Assembly: GCA_023386395.1 (NCBI GenBank) | Contig: JAEWJV010000544.1 | Coordinates: 1-9,599, forward strand | Source: Bacteroidota bacterium | GTDB lineage: Bacteria > Bacteroidota > Bacteroidia > Chitinophagales > Chitinophagaceae | DNA length: 9,599 bases | Reading direction: 5' to 3' | Part shown: piece after piece, positions 1 to 7,062 of the stretch | Layout of the letters: every line of letters starts with the position of its first letter | Position numbering within the stretch: position 1 is the first letter of the stretch | Notes under the pieces: model-generated | Databases searched by the model: none | Told to the model about the DNA's origin: nothing | What the model saw: the letters and a program-made list of their open reading frames with translations, nothing else | Program-made: the position numbers and the translations under genes

Positions 1-423
1 ATTCTGAACCCTGCACCGGCTTGCGAATTGCCTGAAGCAGTCTTTAAAAACATAGCCATTATAACTCCTAATAAAAAGGAAGCAGAAATGCTCTCCGGCA
101 TCAACATAAAAGACCTGGATTCTGCTATACAGGCAGCTAATATTATTAAGCAAAAAGGAATAGGGACGGTAATAATAACACTCGGTGATAAAGGCGCGCT
201 GGCAGTAACAGATACAATAACAGAAATGATAACAGCGCCTTTTGTTGAAGCAGTTGATACAACAGCAGCCGGAGATGTTTTTAATGGAGCATTGGCTGTA
301 GCTATTGCAGAAGGATTACCGGTTTTGGATGCGGTTACATTTGCCTGCAAGGCCGCTTCTGTTTCAGTAACACGTATGGGCGCACAGGCATCTTCACCAC
401 ATAGAAATGAAATAGAATTTTAA
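1..423 (+). CDS. rbsK: Ribokinase, PfkB family (C-terminal part; 5' end outside window)
   Basis: Ribokinase phosphorylates D-ribose with ATP to ribose 5-phosphate in the cytoplasm. The frame is open from base 1, so the gene starts outside the window; the TTG at 28 is internal. About 140 C-terminal residues are visible. The first codons read I-L-N-P-A-P-A, the ribokinase segment that follows the sugar-binding half, and shortly after comes T-P-N-K-K-E-A-E, the conserved T-P-N-x-x-E-A motif. The second PfkB signature is present as D-T-T-A-A-G-D-V-F-N-G-A, with the catalytic-base Asp in A-A-G-D. The tail G-A-Q-A-S-S-P matches the usual ribokinase end (G-A-Q-x-S-x-P). The next gene, a secreted ADP-ribosylglycohydrolase homologue, starts 52 bases downstream on the same strand, followed by a permease, which suggests a shared ribose-salvage operon. 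Another PfkB sugar or nucleoside kinase is possible, but the motifs favour ribokinase. Confidence 0.9.
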   Translation: MLNPAPACELPEAVFKNIAIITPNKKEAEMLSGINIKDLDSAIQAANIIKQKGIGTVIITLGDKGALAVTDTITEMITAPFVEAVDTTAAGDVFNGALAVAIAEGLPVLDAVTFACKAASVSVTRMGAQASSPHRNEIEF

Positions 424-475
424 CCTGTAATAAAAATTATCTATTTAAATATCAACTGAAAAATAAATCAGCAGT

Positions 476-2026
476 ATGAAAAAAATGATACTTGTAATAG
501 CTGTTCTTGCATCCTTTGAATGTTTTGCACAAACAAAAGATATAACCTTTACCAGGCAACAGCTACAGAATAAAATCAAAGGCGGCTGGGCCGGGCAAAC
601 CATCGGCGTAACGTTTGGCGGGCCGTATGAGTTTCGCTTTAACGGCACATTCATAGGAGATTATCAGAAGCTGTTATGGAATGACACTTTACTTAAACAT
701 AACATGATATATAATCCCGGTTTGTATGATGATTTGTATATGGACCTGACCTTTGTAGATGTATTCGAAAAGCATGGCCTTGATGCACCGCTTGATTCTT
801 TTGCGAATGCTTATGCCAATGCCGGGTATATGCTATGGCATGCTAACCAGGCCGGCCGTTATAATATTCTTCATGGTATAAAAGCGCCGCAAAGCGGTTA
901 CTGGGAAAACAATCCTCATGCAGACTGCATAGACTACCAGATAGAAAGCGATTTTGCAGGGCTTATGAGCCCGGGCATGCCTAATGTAGCTTCTGCTATC
1001 AGCGATAAAATTGGCCATATTATGAATTATGGTGATGGCTGGTATGGCGGTGTTTATGTAGGCGCCATGTACACGCTGGCGTTTACTTCATCAGATATAA
1101 ATTATATCGTTTCCGAAGCATTAAAAACAATTCCTGCAGAAAGTAATTTTTATAAATGCATTCATGATGTTATTGGCTGGCATAAACAATATCCAAATGA
1201 CTGGAAAGCTGCCTGGTTTGAAGTGCAGAAAAAATGGGCTAATGATATTTCCTGTCCCGAAGGTGTTTTCCGCCCCTTTAATATTGATGCAACCGTAAAT
1301 GCTGCGTATGTTGTAATTGGCTTATTATATGGAAATTATGATTTTACAAAATCGCTTGAAATAGCAACGCGATGCGGCCAGGATGCAGATTGTAATCCTT
1401 CAACAGTTGGAGGAATATTAGGCACTTTGTTAGGGTATGATAAAATTCCGGCTTACTGGAAACAGGGATTGAAAGAAGCTGAGGATATAGATTTCAAATA
1501 CACTACCATGAGCCTTAATGATGTATATGACATTGGTTATAAACATGCGCTGGAGAACATACAAAGGAATGGCGGCAACATTAATGGCGACAATGTAACC
1601 ATCAAAACACAACAGCCAGCGGCCGTAAAATTTGAAAAAAGTTTTGATGGTTTATACCCGGTTGCAAGGATACCCGTTAGCTGGTCTGATAAAAAAGATG
1701 CTATCCGTTTTAATTATGAAGGAACCGGTTTTGTAATAACAGGTAATACTGCACAATGGGGAAACTCAACCGATTTTGTTTTTCATACTGAATTGTATGT
1801 TGATGGCAAACTGGTTGAAAAGCCTGAGCTTCCGGCAAGCTATACCACGCGCCGGTATGAGCTTGCCTGGAAATATAAATTACCTGCCGGTAAACATGCA
1901 GTAGAATTAAAGATTTTAAATCCTTCAGATAAGGAAAGCATTACAGGTGTGGAAGCTATTTATTATTCTGATAAGCCCATTAACGGCATGAAAGAAAATG
2001 AAGCGGATGCAGCGGCCATGAAGTGA
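476..2026 (+). CDS. Secreted ADP-ribosylglycohydrolase-family protein with C-terminal beta domain
   Basis: A 516-residue protein. Residues 1-18 form a Sec signal peptide (M-K-K, hydrophobic core, C-F-A then Q19), so the enzyme should act in the periplasm or outside the cell. Residues about 25-365 resemble the ADP-ribosylglycohydrolase (ARH/DraG) family, all-helical enzymes that use two metal ions to hydrolyse N- or O-linked ADP-ribose and similar ribosides. Visible landmarks are K-G-G-W-A-G-Q-x-I-G at 35-44, Y-D-D-L-Y-M-D at 84-90 in place of the usual T-D-D-T, and G-Q-D-A-D-C-N at 301-307, matching the G-x-D-x-D-x-N metal motif. Residues about 385-500 form a separate beta-rich domain (Y-E-G-T-G-F, L-Y-V-D-G-K, L-P-A-G-K-H) resembling accessory carbohydrate-binding domains. 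The start at 476 gives a complete signal peptide; M4 is an alternative. Ribokinase lies just upstream and a permease 52 bases downstream. The family call is good, but the substrate is unknown. Confidence 0.85.
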   Translation: MKKMILVIAVLASFECFAQTKDITFTRQQLQNKIKGGWAGQTIGVTFGGPYEFRFNGTFIGDYQKLLWNDTLLKHNMIYNPGLYDDLYMDLTFVDVFEKHGLDAPLDSFANAYANAGYMLWHANQAGRYNILHGIKAPQSGYWENNPHADCIDYQIESDFAGLMSPGMPNVASAISDKIGHIMNYGDGWYGGVYVGAMYTLAFTSSDINYIVSEALKTIPAESNFYKCIHDVIGWHKQYPNDWKAAWFEVQKKWANDISCPEGVFRPFNIDATVNAAYVVIGLLYGNYDFTKSLEIATRCGQDADCNPSTVGGILGTLLGYDKIPAYWKQGLKEAEDIDFKYTTMSLNDVYDIGYKHALENIQRNGGNINGDNVTIKTQQPAAVKFEKSFDGLYPVARIPVSWSDKKDAIRFNYEGTGFVITGNTAQWGNSTDFVFHTELYVDGKLVEKPELPASYTTRRYELAWKYKLPAGKHAVELKILNPSDKESITGVEAIYYSDKPINGMKENEADAAAMK

Positions 2027-2078
2027 TCATTATAGCTAGTTCTGCACCTCATAATTTTTAAACTTTAATACAGCTATC

Positions 2079-3080
2079 ATGTTCATCGTTAACGATTATG
2101 CTTTAGCCATTGTTTTTTGTTTCATTACCATGCTTTGCTGGGGCTCCTGGGCCAACACGCAAAAACTTGCTGAAAAGAACTGGCGGTTTGAATTATTTTA
2201 CTGGGATTATGTTACGGGCATACTTGTATTCTCTGTTATCAGCGCCATTACATTAGGCAGCATGGGAACACAGGGAAGAAGTTTTATGGATGATATAAAA
2301 CAAGCAGACGGTAATAATATCCTGAGTGCTTTAATTGGCGGTGTTATATTCAATGCGGCCAATATATTGTTCTCTGCAGCCATAGCCATTGCAGGCATGG
2401 CAGTTGCTTTTCCTGTGGCTATAGGATTAGCGCTGGTGCTGGGCGTAATCGTGAATTATACGGCATCACAGAAAGGTGATGCTATGTTTTTATTTGTTGG
2501 CGTTGCTTTGGTAACAATTGCTATTATCATTAATGCCATTGCTTATAAAAGAAATAGTAAAGGCGATAAAAAGCCTTCTTCAAAGGGCATCGTTATTTCA
2601 TTAATTGCCGGCGTGCTAATGTCTTTCTTTTACAGGTTTATTGCAGCCTCTATGGATCTCGAAAATTTTGAAAATCCTGCTGCTGGAAAGATGACGCCCT
2701 ATACCGCTGTTTTTATTTTCTCCTGCGGCATATTCATCAGCAATTTTGTTTTCAATACCATCTTAATGAAAAAACCTTTTGACGGTGCGCCCGTTTCTTA
2801 TAATGAGTATTTTAAAGGTAGTTTTAAAACGCATCTTACCGGCATTTTAGGCGGCTTAATATGGGGGCTTGGCAATTCACTTAATCTTATTGCTGCCGGA
2901 AAAGCAGGCGCCGCTATTTCTTACGGCCTAGGCCAGGGCGCAACACTTATTGCTGCTTTATGGGGTGTATTTATATGGAAAGAATTTCGCAATGCGCCGG
3001 CCGGTACTAATAAATTGCTTGCTTTTATGTTCCTCTTTTTTATAGCAGGCATTGCGCTGATAATTATAGCAGGGCTTTAA
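2079..3080 (+). CDS. DMT-superfamily permease, GRP sugar transporter / ureide permease type
   Basis: A 333-residue integral inner-membrane protein with about ten hydrophobic helices (near residues 7-22, 44-62, 82-102, 106-126, 135-153, 170-190, 208-226, 252-272, 278-297 and 312-332). A basic loop around 155-168 separates two five-helix halves, as expected for the drug/metabolite transporter superfamily. The first helix carries C-W-G-S-W-A followed by F-Y-W-D-Y near residues 40-44. This resembles plant ureide permeases (G-T-W-P-A and Y-L-D-Y) as well as bacterial GRP-type glucose/ribose uptake proteins. The second half has G-L-I-W-G-L-G-N and A-I-S-Y-G-L-G-Q-G, typical of GRP-like porters. It follows the secreted hydrolase gene by 52 bases, so it probably imports the product of that enzyme: ribose, a riboside or a nucleobase-derived compound. 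No terminator is obvious after it. The family is fairly sure, the substrate inferred. Confidence 0.8.
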   Translation: MFIVNDYALAIVFCFITMLCWGSWANTQKLAEKNWRFELFYWDYVTGILVFSVISAITLGSMGTQGRSFMDDIKQADGNNILSALIGGVIFNAANILFSAAIAIAGMAVAFPVAIGLALVLGVIVNYTASQKGDAMFLFVGVALVTIAIIINAIAYKRNSKGDKKPSSKGIVISLIAGVLMSFFYRFIAASMDLENFENPAAGKMTPYTAVFIFSCGIFISNFVFNTILMKKPFDGAPVSYNEYFKGSFKTHLTGILGGLIWGLGNSLNLIAAGKAGAAISYGLGQGATLIAALWGVFIWKEFRNAPAGTNKLLAFMFLFFIAGIALIIIAGL

Positions 3081-3173
3081 ATGCTGGTAGATTTGTGCGT
3101 ATATTTCGTTCATTAAAAGATTTGTTTTAATTGAAGTTTTTCATAATAAATTGTGCATATAACAAACTAATTT

Positions 3174-5447
3174 ATGGAAGACCTGCAATCCGTTTTTGCC
3201 CAAACAGGAGAGCTGCTATCAGATAAACAGTTAAATGATAAAAGCCTGTTAGTGCAGCCTGCACAGGTTATCGCAGATAAAGCCTATCCTGTAGATGCGG
3301 GTGATGTAACCTTTTCAATTGGCGCTAATACTAATTTAAAAATTCAGTTGTTTAATAATGAAGATGATATAGATAGCGATGGTTTCCTGGCAGCCAAAGA
3401 TGCCGATATAAACCTCAATACAAATACTGATGCTTATTTAAAGTATGCCATAGTTGTAAATGCCAAAGCAAACGCGCAAGGAAAAAGCATCTCAGATATT
3501 GGTTTTAATTTTTTTGTTTCGGCCGACCTTCTTTTAAAAAATTTATTTTATAAAAAGCATAGCAATGCAGATAAGATAAATGATGATTTTCTGTATGATG
3601 CACGCCATTTTAAAACCATCTTCAGGTTTGAAGATGTGGAACAACTGGAATTGAATGATGCACTTTGTTTCAAAGCAACCACTCAGCTTTCTTCTAACAT
3701 TACCATAAGCTGGAGCAATATTCTTTCACAAAGCCTATCATTACTTGTAAAAAAACTGCCTGTTCCCGTTACATTGGATATTCAGCTTTCGCCTTCTTTC
3801 TCTGCAACATTCAATTTAGATGTAACAGACGATTTTAATTATTTCATTAAAAAAATTAATGCTGATACCTGCCTCGTAAAAATTTCAAAAGCAAAAAATA
3901 CGATGGCTGGCTTAGCGGCTGGTTTTGCTATAAGCGCTGGTTTTGCAGACCCTGCAAACTCTGAAGAACAATTAAATATTTTATTTGATGCTGTAGTTAA
4001 AAGCTTAACCGGTTATAATAGGGCAGATGCAGAGAAAGCCATCATTAAATTTCAAAATGCAGCAAATTCATTAACAGGTGCAGAAAAACAGGTAATAGAT
4101 ACACTGGCAGGCATTTTTAAATTAGGTACTGTAACCAATTTGTCTGTTAAGATTGCTGCCGCATGGCAGTCGCTGAAAGAGGATATATCAAAAACAATTG
4201 CCGTTATTGCCACTGCGCATGTTGAAGCATCTTTTACCTATGAATACAGTTTAATTAAAGAAAACAAAGAATTTCTATCTATTAATATTCCAACTGCAAG
4301 GTTGCAAGCTTATCATGGCGGCTTGCTTCGGTTTAATACCAAGGATATTATTGACGCCATCAGGAATAATACACAAGGCATTCAGTTAAATACTTACCTG
4401 AATCAAAAAACGGTTGATATTAAAAGAACATGGGGATTTGGTTTAAAAATTTTTGGAGTAGAATTGCTTGGTAAAGATTTCAGCAACTACAATGCTGTAA
4501 CGAGGAGTGATATTAATGGAAACAGCCAGGTTATTGCGGATTACAGTAAAGGATATAACTGGCAATTAGGTAAAGGTAAGGGAACATGGATGGGCGAATT
4601 CATGTGCCATATGCCAACCTATTCTAAATTTAAGACAGCTACCTTAAACGAATTTGATTATGCTTTGCAACTAACCACTGCACTAACTGATCCTCATGTA
4701 AGCGCTAAAGATCTCAAAGAATATCTGGATACAGCCGTTTTAACCGGGGCTATAAAACAGGACGATACAGATAAATTGTTCAATCAGTATTTCAATATAA
4801 TTGCTGATAAACCTGTTACGATACAAACACAGGTTATATTTAATGAAAACGTTTTTCAAACCCTCATTCTGCAGCTTGGTCTTAATGGCTGGAATGATGA
4901 TACGGCCACACGGTTTGCTGAAGCTTTTTCAGCTGCAATGAAATTCAGACCTGAATATAATTTAAGAAGCACGGTACAAAAACGCATTAATACCTATACT
5001 GATCTCTGGAAAAAATTTTTAACCGGCGAACTTCCGGATGATGCGGGAGAAATTGCAGCTATCGTATCAGATACGATAGGCAATGTTGATGACCCGGATC
5101 ACCTGGCAGCTTTTGAAGAAAGCGGATGGACGATAACCAACGACACTTTTGCTGGCATCGTTCATATCCATCCGGGTTTAAGAGATGATGTAAGAAGATA
5201 TATTACTGGCATCGCCAATCTTGCAGCCGGCATTACTGCAAATAAAAATTATGATATAAAAAAATTCAACAGGGACATTTACAATAATCTCTGCGCTTTA
5301 TTTACGCAAACAATTTATGTAAGAGCATTGAGCTATTTCCTTGTGCAATATGCAGATGGTGCTGGCTTGGCAGATGAAGTGATTAAGGTTTTTACCATTA
5401 CTTATGGTTCAGGCAGTGATGAGCAGGTTATCAATTTCGCTTTTTAA
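3174..5447 (+). CDS. Large hypothetical protein, 757 residues, family not recognised
   Basis: I do not recognise this protein. It has no signal peptide, lipobox or transmembrane helix that I can see, so it is probably cytoplasmic unless exported by another route. The N-terminal 240 residues look beta-rich, with alternating strands (V-T-F-S-I-G at 45-50, N-L-K-I-Q-L-F at 54-60, V-T-L-D-I-Q-L at 199-205). An acidic stretch lies at 62-69 (N-E-D-D-I-D-S-D). Residues 242-258 are Ala/Gly-rich (A-G-L-A-A-G-F-A-I-S-A-G-F). Residues 262-345 look helical, 350-475 again mixed beta with a Gly/Lys/Trp-rich segment (G-K-G-K-G-T-W at 466-472), and about 490-757 mostly helical. Only four cysteines occur (C165, C233, C478, C707), none in a cluster. 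The ATG at 3174 is the first good start after a 93-base gap, so the gene may have its own promoter. Codon use looks like that of its neighbours. The uninterrupted frame shows it is a real gene; its function is unknown. Confidence 0.8.
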   Translation: MEDLQSVFAQTGELLSDKQLNDKSLLVQPAQVIADKAYPVDAGDVTFSIGANTNLKIQLFNNEDDIDSDGFLAAKDADINLNTNTDAYLKYAIVVNAKANAQGKSISDIGFNFFVSADLLLKNLFYKKHSNADKINDDFLYDARHFKTIFRFEDVEQLELNDALCFKATTQLSSNITISWSNILSQSLSLLVKKLPVPVTLDIQLSPSFSATFNLDVTDDFNYFIKKINADTCLVKISKAKNTMAGLAAGFAISAGFADPANSEEQLNILFDAVVKSLTGYNRADAEKAIIKFQNAANSLTGAEKQVIDTLAGIFKLGTVTNLSVKIAAAWQSLKEDISKTIAVIATAHVEASFTYEYSLIKENKEFLSINIPTARLQAYHGGLLRFNTKDIIDAIRNNTQGIQLNTYLNQKTVDIKRTWGFGLKIFGVELLGKDFSNYNAVTRSDINGNSQVIADYSKGYNWQLGKGKGTWMGEFMCHMPTYSKFKTATLNEFDYALQLTTALTDPHVSAKDLKEYLDTAVLTGAIKQDDTDKLFNQYFNIIADKPVTIQTQVIFNENVFQTLILQLGLNGWNDDTATRFAEAFSAAMKFRPEYNLRSTVQKRINTYTDLWKKFLTGELPDDAGEIAAIVSDTIGNVDDPDHLAAFEESGWTITNDTFAGIVHIHPGLRDDVRRYITGIANLAAGITANKNYDIKKFNRDIYNNLCALFTQTIYVRALSYFLVQYADGAGLADEVIKVFTITYGSGSDEQVINFAF
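5059..5079. repeat. Perfect inverted repeat inside the 757-residue gene
   Basis: CTATCGTATC at 5059-5068 and its exact reverse complement GATACGATAG at 5070-5079 are separated by a single A. The dyad lies inside the coding sequence and encodes part of A-I-V-S-D-T-I-G. A ten-base perfect arm with a one-base centre is more than codon use usually gives. It could be an operator-like site or chance; nothing nearby shows which. Confidence 0.6.
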
Positions 5448-5534
5448 CTGATACATATTTCAATAAATGTTAAGGACAATTTTTACTAATTGCATTTCGG
5501 AGTTTCGGTTTTTAAATTCCATCATTTCCATTTT

Positions 5535-5550
5535 TGGCACGAAAATTTAA
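5535..5550 (+). promoter_or_regulatory. Possible sigma-54-like promoter before the lipoprotein gene
   Basis: TGGCACG at 5535-5541 matches the -24 part of the sigma-54 consensus exactly. After four A bases comes TTTAA (5546-5550) at the position of the -12 TTGC element, where it matches poorly. Transcription would start about 10-15 bases before the ATG at 5573. No TAnnTTTG box is evident here. The weak -12 half keeps this tentative. Confidence 0.3.
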
Positions 5551-5572
5551 TATCCAATCCCAAACCTTACAC

Positions 5573-6052
5573 ATGAAAAAATTTATTCCTGCCGCATTTA
5601 TGGTGTTGTTAGCTGCCTGTAATAGTTCATCCTCTACTACATCTGCTGAAGATACAATGGTAGTGACGCCCGATACCGATGTTACCGCCGACACTACAAC
5701 TATCGTTACAACAGAAGTATATACTCCCACCGAGGGCGATGTTATTTATAAAGATGGTAAAACCATGGTTATGCGTAACGGCGACTGGGTGGTGGTTGAT
5801 AAAGAAATTACACTTGATAATGGTGTCGTAGTTTATAAAGACGGCACAGTAAAAAATGATAAAGCAGAGATAAAGCTTGAAGAAGGCGAAGTGGTAAATA
5901 AAGCGGGTAACTTTTTCGACAGAACGGGCAAGGCCATTGATAATGCCTGGCAGGATACAAAAGATGCAGTTAAAGATGCAGGGCAGGCTGTGGGCGATGC
6001 TGCAAAAAAAGCAGGCAAAAAAATAGACACCATTTTCGATAAAAAGAAATAA
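5573..6052 (+). CDS. Small lipoprotein with DUF6799-like segment and amphipathic tail
   Basis: A 159-residue lipoprotein. The ATG at 5573 is preferred to the in-frame TTG at 5534, because it places M-K-K at the start of a lipoprotein signal with lipobox L-A-A-C and lipidated Cys16. Residues 17-52 are a Ser/Thr/Asp-rich, probably disordered linker. Residues 54-120 carry short Gly-turn repeats: Y-K-D-G-K, R-N-G-D-W, L-D-N-G-V-V-V-Y-K-D-G-T-V, L-E-E-G-E-V-V and D-R-T-G-K. This pattern resembles the DUF6799 domain of Bacteroidota, whose function is not known. Residues 122-159 form a Lys/Asp/Ala-rich amphipathic helix (D-T-K-D-A-V-K-D-A-G-Q-A-V-G-D-A) with near 11-residue periodicity, similar to LEA-like or stress-associated envelope proteins. 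The gene stands alone, 125 bases after the large hypothetical gene, and ends at a strong terminator. It probably sits in the envelope; its role is unknown. Confidence 0.82.
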   Translation: MKKFIPAAFMVLLAACNSSSSTTSAEDTMVVTPDTDVTADTTTIVTTEVYTPTEGDVIYKDGKTMVMRNGDWVVVDKEITLDNGVVVYKDGTVKNDKAEIKLEEGEVVNKAGNFFDRTGKAIDNAWQDTKDAVKDAGQAVGDAAKKAGKKIDTIFDKKK

Positions 6053-6058
6053 TCATTA

Positions 6059-6085
6059 TAAATACATTTTACAAGCATGTATTTA
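6059..6085. repeat. A+T-rich inverted repeat preceding the terminator
   Basis: TAAATACAT (6059-6067) and ATGTATTTA (6077-6085) are perfect nine-base complements around a nine-base loop. It abuts the larger hairpin starting at 6085. As RNA it would be a weak A/U stem that could protect the 3' end of the lipoprotein transcript. It may be no more than part of the terminator region. Confidence 0.5.
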
Positions 6086-6121
6086 AATTATAAAGTCCTG
6101 TAATGCGGGACTTTATAATTT
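6085..6121. terminator. Bidirectional intrinsic terminator between convergent genes
   Basis: The arms at 6085-6100 and 6106-6121 pair over 16 positions with one G-T wobble near the loop and a five-base loop (TAATG). The core is AAAGTCC/GGACTTT. The outer stem is A/T only, so each strand ends in a short T-rich tail (TTTTATT on plus; T-rich on minus through 6084-6081). It lies between the ends of the lipoprotein gene (plus) and the SDR gene (minus) and can serve both. Confidence 0.85.
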
Positions 6122-6137
6122 TATTAATGAACCGATG

Positions 6138-6866
6138 TTATGGCAACCGCGCCACTAATTTCTCCGGCATTAGTTTTAAAACATTATAGATGATCTTCCA
6201 TTTAAAACCGGGTACAATAGTAAAACGGTTTGGCGTGTAAACAACCGGCTTCGCTATAAAAGAAGGTTCAAGCATTAGTGATTCGGGCAAGTTGAGACCT
6301 GCTGTCATTTTGCTGCGTATATATCCGGCTACAATTACATGCACGCTTATATTCCGCGGGAAAAGATATTGCCTTAAACCAGCGAGATATTGTGTAAAGG
6401 CAGATTTGGTGCTTCCATAAATAAAATTGCTTTTTCTGCCCCTTACACCGGAAAGCGATGAAAGGCCCACAATCTTTTCAAGGCCTGTATTATTTTTATC
6501 AGTAACGATAATGTTTAAAATAGAAACAGCGCCGCAGTAATGTACTTTCATCATTTGAAAACTGCCATCCCAATCAACCATTGCTTGTTCATTATTTTTT
6601 AAAAAGCCTGCCGCATACAATACAATATTTGGTTTGAAAGGAAGATTATTATAAAACTGCTGATGGGTATCAAAAGCTGTGGCATCAAAATATTGTACTG
6701 TTACGTTGGAAGCAAAGCCTTGCTGTTCAACAAATGCATTCAATTCATCTGTACTTCTTGATGCGGCTATAACTTTATATCCTTCTTTAATATATAATTT
6801 GATGGCTTCTTTGGCTACATCGGAGTTAGCGCCCAATACAAGAACAGTTTTATTTGATTGCTGCAT
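6138..6866 (-). CDS. Short-chain dehydrogenase/reductase (SDR) family oxidoreductase
   Basis: A 242-residue classical-size SDR, a cytoplasmic NAD(P)-dependent oxidoreductase. The Rossmann nucleotide-binding loop is L-G-A-N-S-D-V-A at 11-18, a variant of T-G-x-x-x-G-x-G in which the last Gly is Ala. A-S-R-S at 35-38 follows the second strand, and the Arg there hints at NADPH. L-Y-A-A-G at 83-87 replaces N-N-A-G. The catalytic residues are visible: Ser137 in L-S-S-L-S-G, Tyr150 and Lys154 in Y-G-S-T-K. The C-terminal part (P-N-R-F-T-I-V-P-G-F-K-W-K) is typical of the DprE2-like branch that includes sugar-lipid keto-reductases, but I see nothing that fixes the substrate. A near-perfect Bacteroidota promoter sits directly upstream, so the gene is probably transcribed alone and ends at the shared hairpin. 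The 264-base gap to the regulator gene argues against a tight operon. Confidence 0.88.
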   Translation of the reverse strand: MQQSNKTVLVLGANSDVAKEAIKLYIKEGYKVIAASRSTDELNAFVEQQGFASNVTVQYFDATAFDTHQQFYNNLPFKPNIVLYAAGFLKNNEQAMVDWDGSFQMMKVHYCGAVSILNIIVTDKNNTGLEKIVGLSSLSGVRGRKSNFIYGSTKSAFTQYLAGLRQYLFPRNISVHVIVAGYIRSKMTAGLNLPESLMLEPSFIAKPVVYTPNRFTIVPGFKWKIIYNVLKLMPEKLVARLP

Positions 6867-6873
6867 GATTATT

Positions 6874-6904
6874 CAAATGTAAAACGCATCCCGCATTAGT
6901 GAAA
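6874..6904 (-). promoter_or_regulatory. Bacteroidota-type promoter for the SDR gene
   Basis: On the minus strand TACATTTG (6881 down to 6874) is an exact match to the -7 element TAnnTTTG. TTTC (6904 down to 6901) is a three-of-four match to the -33 TTTG, and the spacer is exactly 19 bases. Transcription should start only a few bases before the ATG at 6866, giving a very short or leaderless mRNA. Confidence 0.6.
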
Positions 6905-7062
6905 ATCAATCCTTTTCATTTTCTAACTATTCATGTCGGTATAGGCTCTGCCAATAAAGAAATAATATTATAGTTATTATTATTATAAACATGATTTCAT
7001 TGCGTATGGAAAAGGTTCGTCATTACCAATGATTTTTATGGCGGGAGGATATAAGAAAGTGA

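Noticed and set aside
445..654. Minus-strand open frame of 69 codons overlapping the hydrolase start
   Set aside because: It lies opposite the signal peptide and first conserved motif of the secreted hydrolase, shows no family features and is best explained as a shadow.
3081..3173. Promoter for the 757-residue gene
   Set aside because: TTTG at 3121 and TAAATTG at 3147 resemble the Bacteroidota elements, but the -7 box is one base short and the 22-base spacing is only marginal, so I do not list it.
5534..5572. TTG start giving a 13-residue longer lipoprotein
   Set aside because: It would bury the lipoprotein signal behind 13 polar residues; the ATG at 5573 gives a normal M-K-K start with the lipobox at residue 16.
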